Part shown: positions 46,950 through 58,790 of the stretch, in pieces
Numbering within the stretch: position 1 is the stretch's first letter
Layout of the letters: each line of letters opens with the position of its first letter
Assembly (NCBI GenBank): GCA_963969595.1
Contig: OZ018412.1
Span: 12,030,501-12,094,500 of the forward strand
Origin: Neckera pumila
Taxonomy: Eukaryota; Streptophyta; Bryopsida; Hypnales; Neckeraceae
Direction of reading: 5' to 3'
DNA length: 64,000 nt
The notes under the pieces: model-generated
What the model was told of the DNA's origin: nothing
The model's database searches: none
Seen by the model: only the letters and a program-made list of their open reading frames with translations
Made by a program: the position numbers and the translations under genes

Positions 46950-47243
46950 TTGTAAAAATTTTGTAGTTTTATCGCTTGGTGAGCAGTCACCTTGACTCGC
47001 CGAAATAGTCAGCTTTTGTCCTTTTTTTTTTTCTTTTTTTTTTTCTTTTTTTTAAAAATATTTTCTTAAGATTAAAAACATAATTATTATTATTACTAAT
47101 TTTTTACTCGCAAATTTGGGTTCCTGCGCCACTATCACAGTAGAAACTGTTGCGCAGAAATAGGGAAAATAAGCATTTTTTTGCCCCGTTAAACTACATT
47201 TCAGGGTCCGTAGCCCTCCAGAGGGCTCATTTTTTCTCGAATG
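46950..47243. mobile_element. D element D6, partial
   Basis: The right end GTAGCCCTCCAGAGGGCTC...TCTCGAATG is present. The internal GGTGAGCAGTCACCTTGACTCG and the T-rich core resemble D3. The left terminus is not clear. Confidence 0.45.
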
Positions 47244-48344
47244 TTAGGTTGCCCCACATTAGTTTTTTTGACAGTTCACTCTATATAAGTACTCACAGCT
47301 ATTGTACAATGATGCATTCAATCCAAAGCCATGTGTATGGCATAAATTAGTGCACCAATTCAGGGCCAGGTTCAAAGAATTCCTTGTGCCTCCATGTGGA
47401 CAAACATTGATCCATGAGATAATTTATCTGAGAGATAAGGCAACCTAGACTAATTTCACTATTTTGTGTAGAATATCAAGATGATCGCCCATTTTTGACC
47501 ACTTAAGCAATGTAGCCTTTGTGGCATAAGGAAGGCTAATGGAAAAAATTTCCCATGTAGAGAAATAGATATTAGGAAGATTTCATCATTTTTTGCATTT
47601 TTTTCCTCAAAAATAAAAATTAGCACTATGAATTTTTTTTAGAAAGATTTTCTGGTCCCATTCTCAATATGTAGGCAAACCTATTTCCAACTATGGGCTA
47701 GTTACAAAATTGATGTAAGTGATCATTGTGGCTTCTAATGTACATATTGTGATCATTGTGGCTTCTAATGTACATATTGTGATCATTGTATGCTTTCAAT
47801 GTATATCTCTTGGACATTTTTGTTGCTCTTATGGCTCCTGCTCTATATGAACTGTCACTCTACCCCCCCCTAATCGGAAATTAAGGAACCTAAGCTGTAA
47901 GAATGGGATGCTAATCGGAAATGGATTATCTCCTTTAGTTCGTAAATTCACCTCAAGGCTCACAACGACCTCCTATAAACCTAAATATAATCCCATTTAA
48001 TAGTCCCGCACAAAAGGATGACAGCTCAAATCTAAGAGAAACCAATGTGATACAAGAGAGAAGCATATCTGACAACTTCCATGAGGCTCAAGTCGACACC
48101 ATCTACAATATCAATGCAAGACATCATTGAAGAAATCTAAGCCACCTAGTTACAAATTTGGGCACCTTTGCCATACTTAGCCTACACAATTATCAAATTA
48201 CAAAAAGAACCCTTAGCCTTGTGGATGAGACCAATACTATTTCGCGTCATATTTAGAGAGATGACATTTTTTTCTGCTAGAACTTTTGAAGATAAAATCC
48301 AATGAACTTGAAAATTTTCTTAGAGATGGCAAACTTGATTGTAA
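47244..48344. other. No gene; one short tandem repeat
   Basis: Apart from the 30-bp repeat at 47721-47808 I see nothing that suggests a gene or a known repeat family. Confidence 0.35.
47721..47808 (+). repeat. 30-bp tandem repeat, three copies
   Basis: GATCATTGTGGCTTCTAATG followed by TACATATTGT is repeated exactly at 47721 and 47751, with a diverged third copy at 47781. Confidence 0.9.
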
Positions 48345-48720
48345 TCATATACCTTTTTTTTTAAATTTAAAAAAAATCACTTTATATTTAAAAGTCAATT
48401 TTTCTAATTTGTCACACTTTGAGATTTAAGTTTTTTTTGTACTGGGGAGTACTCAAAATGAATGATTTAAAGTTGAATTTTTTGCGATCTATTTCCATAG
48501 TAGGAACATATGCCTACTAAGGGAATCTAAAAATACAATACTTTATGGCCTCTATATTTGTGCAAATTTGGCTCCTTTGTACGTGCACTTTTGAACATTA
48601 GAGATGGTTTTGACTTCATTTTTTTAATAAAATCTCATCGCCATCAAGTCCTCACAAATTGGCCAATTTTTTTTTTGGGTTCATGATTTTCTATTTATTG
48701 TTAATTTATACTTCTTTGTA
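48345..48720 (+). mobile_element. C-family arm, isolated copy
   Basis: This matches the arm at 39190-39500 and 40080-40400 (TTTGTCACACTTTGAGATTTAAG, CATAGTAGGAACATATGCC, GAGATGGTTTTGACTTCATT). No terminal repeats are seen here. Confidence 0.6.
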
Positions 48721-48798
48721 TCTATTTTTTGTAATAAACTATTTTTCTTTTCAAATAATAATGTTTCAATACTTGCAGTAAAAATAGATACAAAGGAG

Positions 48799-48871
48799 CC
48801 AAATTATTGTAAAGTATAATGTTTCAATACTTGCAGTATAAATATTATAATTATACTTTACAATAATTTGG
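48799..48871. repeat. Perfect 22-bp inverted repeat, 29-base loop
   Basis: CCAAATTATTGTAAAGTATAAT at 48799-48820 is exactly complementary to 48850-48871. ATAATGTTTCAATACTTGCAGTA occurs twice (from about 48758 and again from 48817), so the loop overlaps a direct repeat. Confidence 0.85.
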
Positions 48872-50087
48872 AATTTTTACCATAAATGAAGGTTAAAATG
48901 AGAAACTTAATTATGTAGTTTAAATTGAAAATCCATTTTAAACGGAGAACATATGAACAAAAGACACAGCATATTGTGTGATTTGAATTCTAACACATCA
49001 TGGAGCTTGCAATTGCAATAATCCTTTCAATTTTTTGACTTTTTCACAATTTCAAGTACCAAAAATGGTTATATTGAAAGTTACAATCAAGGTAGTCTTT
49101 CTTTAGTTTCTGTTTGGTTTCTTTCTCTTTTCATGCTCATTATCTCTTCATTGTCCAGCCTTTTGGCTTGGCTTTCATGTACCAACCTGTATGTGAGTGT
49201 TTTTTCTAATGTAGTGGGTTTCCCATTTGTTAAAGGAAAAAAAAAAAAAAGTGTTACAATCAAGGTTGACAAAAGCGCATCCATTTTTTTGGATGCGTGG
49301 ACCTTCTTGAATGCATGGAGCTTCTTGGAAGCGTGGACCTCGTAGTAAGTTAGTTGAACGGAAAGTGGGCATTTTTGAGCCTTGCGTCAAATCTCGAAAG
49401 TGTGACAGTGATCTTTGTCAATGATTTTTTTGCTTTTTTTTTTGGCACAAATGAAACGGAATCTTTGTCAATGTTTGTACATTTGAAAGTGCTCACGGCG
49501 GTGCAATCACTTTGTGGTTAGAAAACGGCTGCAACAGCTCTGTCTGTCTGTCTGTCTGTCTGTCTTGTCTTTCTTTTTTCTTTTTCTTTTTTGAAATAAG
49601 TGAAACGGAATTTTCATTGCAGCTCAGTCTGTCTACGAATCAGTTCTGAGAGACTGCGGCGGAGGATGCTTAAGTGATCAGCTTACCATTGTCTGATCAC
49701 ACAGCCTTTCGAGATTGCCTTCCAGATTAGATCAGAGAAGGGTTTCAGGCTTTTCCAGATCAAAGCTTTCAAGAGCTGACTACAGACTGTGGAACTAATC
49801 TCCGAACGTGCTTTACATGGGGCCCGCCTGTGAACGGCGCAATAATGAGAATGCTGGCGAAAAATCGTGCACGAAAAAACATGGATTTCCATCAAATACT
49901 CATTTGAAATGTGCAAAACAATGTAGATAAGGTAGAGCATCTGTGGGAACCAAAACCCAATTTTTGTTGTAGACCGGGCCACTTCCCAATTCAAGATGTG
50001 AAATCAGTTGGACAATCCAAAATGTTGGGCAGATGTAGATACGGAATACAGTTGGGAATGTCCAAAGTCTACCTTCCATGACATTGA
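48872..50087. other. No gene; simple repeats
   Basis: (TGTC)6 at 49541-49564 and an 18-bp near-tandem at 49295-49342 (GCGTGGACCTTCTTGAAT type, 2.7 copies, read as F-L-x-A-W-x). The tail near 49640-49840 is less AT-rich but has no recognisable frame. Confidence 0.4.
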
Positions 50088-51041
50088 GTAGCCTTCTTCC
50101 GAACGGAATGATGTGGAATATATCACATCATTTTATCTGAGGGATGAACTGATGTGGTATATTCTCCATCTTTCAAACTACAACGACAAGTGGCGTTCCA
50201 TATGAGACTTGTCTATACTATGCACAAAGAGCAATGTTAAACTTAGGCGAGCTTAACATTTAATCAAAGTATAAAAATAAGCATTGGAGCTTTAAACTTT
50301 AACCTTGAAGTACATATTGAGTAAAAAATTCACGGAGAACATGGAGTTCAACTACTACTTTGCTTTCTTTTATAGCCATTTATTTCTTGTGATTTGAAAG
50401 GAGAAGAGGAGCTCTTTATGTACAAATGGGATGGTAGGTGGTCAAACAATCCATGTGGGATATGTAAGTATGAATTTGTAGTTTCTTATCGCTCATAGTT
50501 AAGTCTAAAGTAGGAATTGTGCAAAATTTGGAATTTAAGACCTCATTTAGGTATAATAAAATGAAATTTGCAAAAAACTTTGAACTAAAAAAACTGGGAA
50601 ATCAAGTTACGTTTCATCTCCAAAGAGCCGTTTGAGGTGTCAAGCCTCCAATAAAAAGTTATAGACAAATTTCATAAAGGAGTTGGAAGGGAATTTTTTT
50701 GACATTTTCAAACATCTTCTTTTGAAATTTGTCTATAACTCTTGAGTGGAAGATCTAAATCTCAAATGGAATTTTGGAGATGAAACTTAATTTAATTTGG
50801 ACTAAATTCAATAGTATCTAGCTCCGCTAATCACCCATTTTAGCTAGCAAGTGTCGTACTACTGCTATTTGGAGCACAAAAGGCCCTCCCTTGTGTTCTT
50901 TTGTTTAGTTTTGGAGCATACCATAAATATACTACCACTATCCTGGTACTGAAGCCTACATTAATAAAATGTAGATGAAATTTGTGGATGAGGACTCCGG
51001 AGAATAAAAGACAATTTCTATGAATGCTACTGAATGTTATG
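50088..51041. mobile_element. G element G3, 954 bp, inverted relative to G1
   Basis: ATGACATTGAGTAGCC at the left and GCTACTGAATGTTATG at the right are inverted repeats. CGGAATGATGTGGAATATATCACA lies inside the left end, and CTCATCCACAAATTTCATC (read in reverse) inside the right. The foldback core is cut short at about 50790. Confidence 0.7.
50405..50790. repeat. Foldback core F4, truncated
   Basis: The left arm is complete (ATGGGATGGTAGG...CTCATTTAGGTATAATAAAATG). The right arm stops after GGAGATGAAACTTAATTT. Confidence 0.75.
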
Positions 51042-51379
51042 TAGATGAGATAATTCCTTTTGTAATATTGCACAATTTGGGCAAGTTTTGAGAAGACAAT
51101 AATGAGTGGTTCACTGTTACTGAAGTTGCCTTAAATCTTTCCGTGATAGTGAAGTCATCTGGTGTTAGGGGTTTCAATCACTTAAAATATTATACAATTT
51201 CTTCAGTGGGAAAATTTTCCTGTGTACAAAAATAGACCCATTTTCGACCCATTTTGGTCATATAGACTTTCCTATTTTCAACCAAGGGTTGGTTCAGAAT
51301 CCACCAAGGATTGGTTGCAATATTGAAAATCCTGGAGGCAAGTCTAATGTGCCAAAACTGCCTTATGAATCATACTATA

Positions 51380-51714
51380 ATTAATCACTATTCAGCTCCT
51401 CCTTCACGCAAAGTGAACAACGTATATAGCCACAATGGGGCGGTGATCAAGAATAGGTTGCTTCCACTAACAAAAAAAGATTCATTATTAGCCCACACAG
51501 TCTCAGTGTAGTTGTCTTTGGAGTTTGATGATTACAACATTGGTCAATCTTTTGGGTTGCAAAACATATTTGTCCCTTAACTAATGCCCACTAATCGATG
51601 ACTTGTAAAATTGACTATTGTGCCCAATTCTGACACAACTTATATTTGCTTTCAATTTAGAGCTACTTCAAGCTGAAATTGAACCTCATTTAATTCCCGG
51701 TCTTGAAAGCTAAG
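51380..51714 (+). pseudogene. Exon-like fragments of an unidentified gene
   Basis: 51380-51511 reads HYSAPPSRKVNNVYSHNGAV then IKNRLLPLTKKDSLLAHT before a TAG. 51661-51714 reads ELLQAEIEPHLIPGLES between TTTCAATTTAG and GTATGT, so it has both splice signals, but it ends in a stop. The two pieces could be exons of one decayed gene. I do not recognise the protein. Confidence 0.25.
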
Positions 51715-52417
51715 GTATGTGCACCCATAATCATCAGCGTTCAATAAGCAATAAGAGAATTTAGATAATATGGTACAAGGTGTACATAATTAAAATATGA
51801 GAGCCTAGGATGGAAGCGCTATTTTGTGAGCCTTGGGAAACATGAGCGGCTAGGAGCTTAAGAACATGTGAGCTTTAAATTAATTTTTTTATTTGTTGGG
51901 TTGATTGGATGTAAGACCTATGACCATGGTTTAGAGATTAAGGTCATTACATTTTAATAACTTTGAAGAATACATCATTTGCATCTTTGTGATTACAAAA
52001 TTAGAAAAATTATATCATATATGATAAAGAAATAAAAACAAAGTATGCACTCAATATACATCAGTGCCCTACAAAAATTATTCAGCTAGATAATGTTAAA
52101 TTTGAGCGGTCTTTGACTCTTTGTTGTCTATGTCTCATCATCAAACTCCTTTGTAGAGTCATCTATAAACTTCAAAATACAAAGATCTATAGAATAGGCC
52201 CATAAAGTCAATTTAGTGTTGCAAACCACAAAATCTTTGGAAATGGTCTTTGCATAGATAGGGAGTTGAAAAGATTTAAGTGGCTTGAGAAGAATCCAAG
52301 ATTTGCAAAGAACAAAGCCAAGTATAATAACCAAGTATAGTATGATAAACCTGAGAATTGTAGTTCAGAAGATTAAAGAAAATTTTATTTACTAAATGCT
52401 AGATTTCTACATCCTCA
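51715..52417. other. No gene seen
   Basis: AT-rich and without motifs. A minus-strand frame at 52128-52334 is unremarkable. Confidence 0.35.
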
Positions 52418-53873
52418 TCATCCAAACTCTAGACCAAGAGAAACAATTCTAGAGCATTGTGGTTGCGTCTTAACAACTATAAGTGTGCGGTTGATGGAAT
52501 CCAACAGAGCATCACATATTGACTTATCCACTTTCAAAGCTAGAATGCAATGATGTGTAGTCCGACAAACATGGATGCTGGAGCTAGCAGAGATATATAA
52601 ATAAAAAAAATAACAATTAAGAAGGTTGTGTCTAAATTGAAATCATTGGTAGAAGTCTTTAGAGGAGAAAAGTGCAAAATCAAGACTAACTTGTAGCTGC
52701 TATATAGTCAATAATTAATTGCCTCAATGAGCATTTGCATAAAGAGGCGAGCCTTTTTATAAGGACCTTGCCAAAGTTTCTCACAATTTATTGCAACATC
52801 ATCTTTGCTACAAAAATTTTGAAGGATGTTGTTGTGGCCAACATTATCAGCAACAACATTATAAGCAAGAACTAGCTGGAATGAAAATTTTGACACCAAG
52901 CAGCTTATTAGAACTTTGACATAAAGAAATATGGCAAAGCGCATGGTCTATAGAACTATTCATGAGGGCAACGTCAATTGTAGCTTGTTCATGGCCCACC
53001 AATCTTTTCTTTGACCAAAATCCAAATGTTTTGCAAAATCTTAAAAGATAGAAATTAATCTCACGACTATAAGGGTATATGCAAAGTAGACCTCCACCAT
53101 TGTATAGGTAGTTGTCAACAAAGTCAAAGATTGGTTGTAGCCCTTCAAGTGAGAACAAGCTCCAACGAGGAATGGACGCAGGTGGACTAGATATGGTAGG
53201 AACATGCAAACCTTTGGAGACATCAATAAGTATCAAGTCTCCTGCAGCCTATATACTCAATACAGTATTGGAAGCTAAACTTATTAGAGGATTGTTGCAT
53301 ATATACATTCATTTTAGTAAAAAAATTAAGCAAATGCAATGTAACTTATGAATTTAGCAAAAGGGTAGTAAGTACCATGTCCATGCTAGAAAGTTGATCA
53401 CATCATGGTACGTTTTGGGAAGAGGACCTTTCTTAGAACTAAATGGACTAGAAACCAACATATTCAAGATGCATTCATCTATGTCATGCATAGATTCAAA
53501 GTCGTGAACTTGAGGTGTTAGGTCCTATAACAAGTACTTTTGAGTATGAGAGAAATTAGAGAAGTCTCTTTTATGCCATTCTTGCTAGTTATTTGTTCAG
53601 ACATTGGTGTCTAACTTTGTCTTCTTCTTCTTACCCTTGTGCTCGCCGTTAGCCTTCTTTGCAAAATCTTTTTGTTTTTTTTGTTTTTTTACCTTAGCCT
53701 TTCTCTTTCATTCTTCCCATTTCTCCATATTCTTTTTAAAGGACTAAAAAAGAGCATTTCTTAAGATTGTATAGATCCTTCATTGCACTTGAGGTATGAA
53801 TGCCCGGCTTGAAGGTGTGAATTGGTCTAATTCTTAAATTTTCAATGGTGAGAATATGCAATCTAGTGATCAC
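52418..53873 (-). pseudogene. Class-beta amino-methyltransferase-like gene (N6_N4_Mtase type), decayed
   Basis: Ordered pieces on the minus strand: IENLRIRPIHTFKPGIHTSS from about 53840; from 53728 a Lys-rich region (KKQKKQKDFAKKANGEHKGK); then EWHKRDFSNFSHTQKYLL and KKGPLPKTYHDVINFLAWTW to a donor near 53385. After an acceptor at 53243 come DLILIDVSKGLHVPTISSPP, NGGGLLCIYPYSREI and EQATIDVALMNSS. A frameshift leads to GPYKKARLFMQMLIEA (to 52708), and beyond another intron to SSIHVCRTTHHCILALKVDK. The order, a DPPW-like site (here DVSKG) before a GS-x-ACR-x-D SAM site, is that of class-beta amino-methyltransferases, which methylate N6-adenine or N4-cytosine in DNA. In-frame stops occur at 53710, about 53597, 53585 and 53527. 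The assignment rests on motif order and is tentative. Confidence 0.45.
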
Positions 53874-55359
53874 TTATCCAAACAAAGATTGAAGGGGTAG
53901 AAACAACCTTTGCAATAGTTTTCTTTGCATACAATTTGAATTTGAAATATCTACAAACGGAAAAGCAATAGTCAATAATGTTAGTTACCAAAAAAGCAAA
54001 AAATCATATTTAATTTGAAGTGAAGTAATCAAATTATCCAATTTATATATCCATAAATGAGACTCCTAATTACAAGATTAGAGCCCCTAGAGGGATCATG
54101 GGAGGTGCTTCCAAATTGCATCTTGGAGCCAAGAGGTCATGGAGCCAAGGAGTCATGGAGGATACTCAATTGAGAAATCTTTTAATAAACTTTGTACACA
54201 TCTTCAAACTTTGGGACATTAGTCTCCTCCTACTTGGCGCAATGTTTTTTTGAGGGCTACACTCTGCTAATTTGCTTGCAAGAGCCCTCATGACATAGGC
54301 TTCATGAAATATGCGATCTCCTTCTTTTACAAAAATTTTATGCGTTTTTGTTTTCCGCGTAGTTCTGTATACCTCAAAGGTTGAACTGGTAGAGTGTCTT
54401 TTCTTTCTTGCTCAAATTGTTTTATCCCTTACAACATAGCTGCCTAGTAGAAAAGGAGGATAGGTGGGGCTTGCTCCTAGCTGTTTGATGTTGCACACGG
54501 CATGTGCAACACGGGAGCCCATGTGCACAACTCTATTGCTGCAAGACTAGGACCTCCTAAATGATCCACTATTAGAAACAAAGTTAACTAGTGTTTTTTG
54601 TCAACAAAAACATTCAATGTAACTTCAAGGTTGACATAAAAACATGGATTTGTTGCATTGAATGTCCACTAAAATCTGTCAAGAAAAATTTGGGCTTGTC
54701 ACCTAAACCACAGGTTTTTTATAGGTACCTCTCGGTGCCGAGAGGAATCACGAGAGGTACCTAGTTTAGAAACATTATTACAAGACTTGTGCACATCCTA
54801 CAACTCTAGATGCACTAGTCTCTTCCTACTTGGCTCTAAACTTCATTTCTTATTGTGGTCTAGTTTCACTGTTGCAAGACTAAGACCCCTCAAATTGTAT
54901 CTCAATGTCGATAGGGGTCGTGAGGGTATTTGGTTTGAAAATTTTTAATGAAATTTGCGCACATCCTCTACCTCTTCCCAATTGGTGCCGGATTTTTTTT
55001 CATGTTGGGGTTTAAAGTAGTACTCTAAAAGCAACTGCCATTCTTCAAATTGACCTCTAACTAGTTCTGGAATGGATATGAGTTGGTCCTTCAATTGACC
55101 TCTTTAGCCATTGAGTGGATCGAGGAAAAAATGTTATTTATTGAAAGAGCCAATCATTCTCCTTGAATTCCTCACAATTCTTTATAAGATTCAAAAATTT
55201 TGGATTTGGAGAGACTTGTGGTCACAAATAGGTACCAATGACAAAAATTATAAGTAATTCAATAATGCTTCAAAAATATGAAACCAATGCTATTCTTCCT
55301 TGAAAAATGAGATAATTTTTTTTTGTTTATAAAACCTATAAAAAAAAGTATACCATCCC

Positions 55360-55800
55360 TTAAATCCTAAAGTCCCATTGTCCCCTTTGGGGACAAAATG
55401 GATTTTGGCCAAGCTCCTACAATATAATTTTTATTTCAATCGGTGTTTGGGAGCAAAAGTTACGGCACAAAAGGTCCCTTTTCAGTGCGGCGGGATAGGA
55501 TTCGTTTCTGAATGCAATTTTCACAATTTTTCACAAAACATTTTTTGATAAGGTTAAGTCTGCTTTCTAAAACAATCTCACCATTGGAATTATAGTGTTT
55601 CAATCCCATCTTAGAGCAATTAATGATTTAGTTTATTTTCAATCTTGGACCTACTTCTACTTAACAGTTTTTAAAGAGTGGAAATTTAGTGTATTTTTTT
55701 GGAAAAAATTTCCTAGACTTTCAATACAATTCTTCCATACAAAGAAATTTAAATTTAAAATCTATAATGCAAAAATATTCCACAAATAGTGGTCAAAGTC
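55360..55800 (-). mobile_element. P element P7, one end only
   Basis: TTAAATCCTAAAGTCCCATTG then GTCCCCTTTGGGGACAA, followed by sequence matching P9 as far as TTTGGAAAAAATTTCC and AATATTCCACAAATAG. No second end. Lies in the R array. Confidence 0.65.
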
Positions 55801-56681
55801 ATTTGAAATTGCACGCTAGTGTTCAAGAACACTATTTTATCCAAAGCAGACTACTTTAGTCTCACCGTTGCAAGACTGAAAACTCCCAAACGGACTCTCA
55901 GTGTGGAGAGGGGTCACGGGAGGTGCTCGGTTTGGAAACATTATTACATTATTTAGTTGTACACATCATGCAACTCTAGATGTGCTAGTTTCTTCCTACT
56001 TGACCCTAAACTTCATTTTTTGTCATGGTTTAGTCTCAGAGCTGCAAGATTAACCATGTAACGCTGCCATGGACACTAAGTGTCCAATGAATGACAAAGA
56101 ATCTTTGCATGTAGGACCAAAGTGTGATTGTTCATCCTCAAAATTTCATACAAAAAGGAGAGGCCTTGCACAATAGTTTGACCTTGAATGAATACTTTTT
56201 GGTTTTCTTAAAGCAAGTGATGCACACTATGTCAAAGAGGATGATTTTTGCAGAGACTAGCCCATCCTTAGGGCATCCTTAGTCCTAAACGGTATATTCG
56301 TTCACACAATATATTTTTAACTTTTGAATGGTAAGGAGTATATAATTAGAACTTGAAATTTGTATCATTGGAAGCACATCCAAAAGCACTTTGAGTAGGT
56401 GCAAGAAATTTCAAATTTGAACATTAGAGAACCACTTTGAAAGCAAGGTAAAAGTCACAAATTGTAGAGTACCTCAATAAATCATTGTTACCAAAGCATG
56501 ATTTGACCATAGACACTCTAAAAGGAAGGAGCCCCTTTTAGACTTGTGTCTCCAAAATTGTGTCTTGGCCGTGGGGTGTGTTCGGTTTGGAAATGTTTTA
56601 ACAAGATTTGTGCACATCCTCTACTTTTATTACACATTAGTCTCCTCCCACTCGCTGCTAAAATTTGTTTCATGTTGAAGT

Positions 56682-57325
56682 TTAGCCCCTAAATGCCCAA
56701 GGTCTGTTTTAGGCTTCCTGGAATTTGCTTTAAATTGAACAAAATGCCAACATTTTGGTAAGTTGTATCAATTTTTTTGAATTGTAACCGTACAAATTCA
56801 AACTAGACATGTTAGAGATCTTATAGGAAAAGAAAACACAACAATATCATTTATGGAGTAAAAGATTATAATGTTTGACCATGAGGGTGCTAAAATTGCA
56901 AAAATCTTTCACTCTTCTTTACACAAGCCAAATCTAAAAAGTTGTTGACCAAAGACATATGAGGTTAAAGGGCCTAACTTGTACAACCCCGATCAATTTA
57001 TGGCTTCTTAAAATCTACTCTACAATTTTTTTAAATGAACTTTGAATGTGATTTTTTCTCTAAGATCTAGTGTATTTGAGGCTCATTTCCAAGAGCTCTC
57101 AACACTATGAGAAGTCAAGATTGCAATGGGTACCCTTGTACAAAAACTTGAATAGAAAAATCACTATCATTTATTTTCAAGATCAGATTTTTAGTGCTAA
57201 AATTACACTTCAGAAAGAACTTTCTAAATATTTAAACTACTAAAAATAGCAACTTGGTTAGGTTTTATTTAACTTCAAAGTTTTGAAAACACTAGATTTG
57301 GGTGCCTTGGGCATTTAGGTGTTAG
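56682..57325. mobile_element. P element P8, 644 bp, flanked by TTAG
   Basis: TTAG + CCCCTAAATGCCCAAGG at the left, and CCTTGGGCATTTAGGTG + TTAG at the right. The flanks belong to an R unit. An unoccupied R unit reads GGTTTAGTCTCAGAGCTGC near 56027-56045 where P8 sits, with one TTAG. The element therefore duplicated four bases on insertion. Non-coding. Confidence 0.85.
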
Positions 57326-57689
57326 TCTCACTGCTGCAAGACTGAGACCTCCCAAACGGCTTCTCGGTTTGGAAATGTTTTTTTTAAAACTTGGCCACAT
57401 CTTCAAGCTCTAGACGCGCTAGTCTCCTCCCACTTAGCTCTGAACTTCATTTCTTGTCGTGGGAGATGTTCGCATCGGAAATCTTTGAAGATAATGTGTC
57501 CAGCTTCCATCAATAAGCTCGGAAATTGCTTTCCCGCTCTGTTGAACATGATATTTTTCCTCGTGTCTAAGCATTGTGGTGCAAAACCGAGACCCCCCAC
57601 ATGGCCTCTCGGTGCCGAGAGGGGTCATGGGGGGCGCCGGGTTCGGAATGGTTTCAGTAATACTTTGTGGACAACTTTCGTCGCTGGAC

Positions 57690-58354
57690 TCGCTAGTCGC
57701 CACACCCGCAAAAATGAACTCGACTTCGTGGTTGTCACCGGAAAAACATCTTTAGCTGGGGCTTTAGGTTTAGGACAATCTCTGGAGTTCTGTTCTCAAT
57801 TTTCTCCGAACTGGAGTTAGGCAATGCACGTCCAACAAAGGTGGACGCGCATGGACAGTGCAGCTTGATCGGTCTCGTTTGTGACCATGAGGAGCACATC
57901 TGATCGAGAAACCAGGGAAGGAACCAATTGGTGTACCTCTACGGCGCATATCCTGACGGTAAGCTATGGCCCTGCTTGTGAATATTAAGTACTAGGAGCT
58001 TATGTTTGCGACAATCATGACACGCATGTGCTGGTTGCGTTGAAATGAAATCCTATAAGATGAATCTTGACATGTGAACACCAATTGATTATCACGGGAA
58101 TATTTTCTGTAGCACACTGCGTCTGCGTTCAGCGTCTACGTCTCGTTAATTTTTTTGTGCACCCCATCTCTTACGAGCTCCCATGCTCGACTTCTATTCT
58201 GGTTTTGCAATGATAAAATTTCGAGAATGTACAAGTGATTGCAAGATGTGTTTTTCGTTTTGTCTATACAGAAACCTAATTGAAGACAGTGTCTACCTTC
58301 AGTAATTTGCTATTGTTCAGTTGCAATCCTTGTATCTGTGTTGCCTTAAGTGTC
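57690..58354. other. No gene recognised, moderate GC
   Basis: A 111-residue frame at 57485-57820 overlaps R repeat sequence and is not credible as a gene. The rest has no motif. Confidence 0.35.
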
Positions 58355-58790
58355 TTAACCTCTAAAGTCCCATTGTCCCCTTAGGAGACAAAATGGGATT
58401 TGGACAGGCTCCTACGCTCTCAATATTTGTCGTAATTTTTTTAATTTTTTTGTAAAGATAGAAAATCACATTAGCTTTCCAAAAATGTAATTTTTATTTC
58501 AATTGGTGCCCAGTAGCAAAATTTATGGCAGAAAAACTCCAAATTTTAGTTTGGCAGGCAGAAAAAAATCTTTACAAAAACTTTAAATTAAAAATTTTAA
58601 AAATTTGTTTCATATAGATTTTATTTTCATCTACATGGGAAGCTTTTATTCATTCCATTTGGATTTGATATGCAAAAGTTATTGACGATCTTATTTTTTG
58701 GGCAATTAGAGCATCTTCTTAAAAGAATAACCTGTGGGATTCATTTCTGAACTCAATTTTGGCAATTAAAAAAAAAATAGTTTTGCAAGG

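Larger units (their letters stand above)
54065..57680 (+). repeat. R array: diverged units of about 170 bp, seven or more copies
   Basis: The unit runs GTCTCAC(T/C)G(C/T)TGCAAGACTGA, CCTCCCAAACGG, CTCTCGGTGCCGAGAG (a small hairpin), GGTTTGGAAA, GCACATCCTC, CTCTAGATGCGCTAGTCTCC, then CTTCATTTCTTGTCGTGG. Copies are at about 54065, 54725, 54868, 55858, 56545, 57326 and 57575, with a fragment at 61325. Two pairs are head to tail. P7 and P8 lie between units. Non-coding; it may be a decayed satellite or the remains of one large element. Confidence 0.7.

Noticed and set aside
49133..49345. ORF with FLDAWT/FLNAWS/FLEAWT hexapeptides as a repeat protein
   Set aside because: It comes from 2.7 copies of an 18-bp repeat and has no coding context.
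57485..57820. 111-residue ORF as a gene
   Set aside because: It runs through an R repeat unit and into unrelated DNA, and no motif is present.
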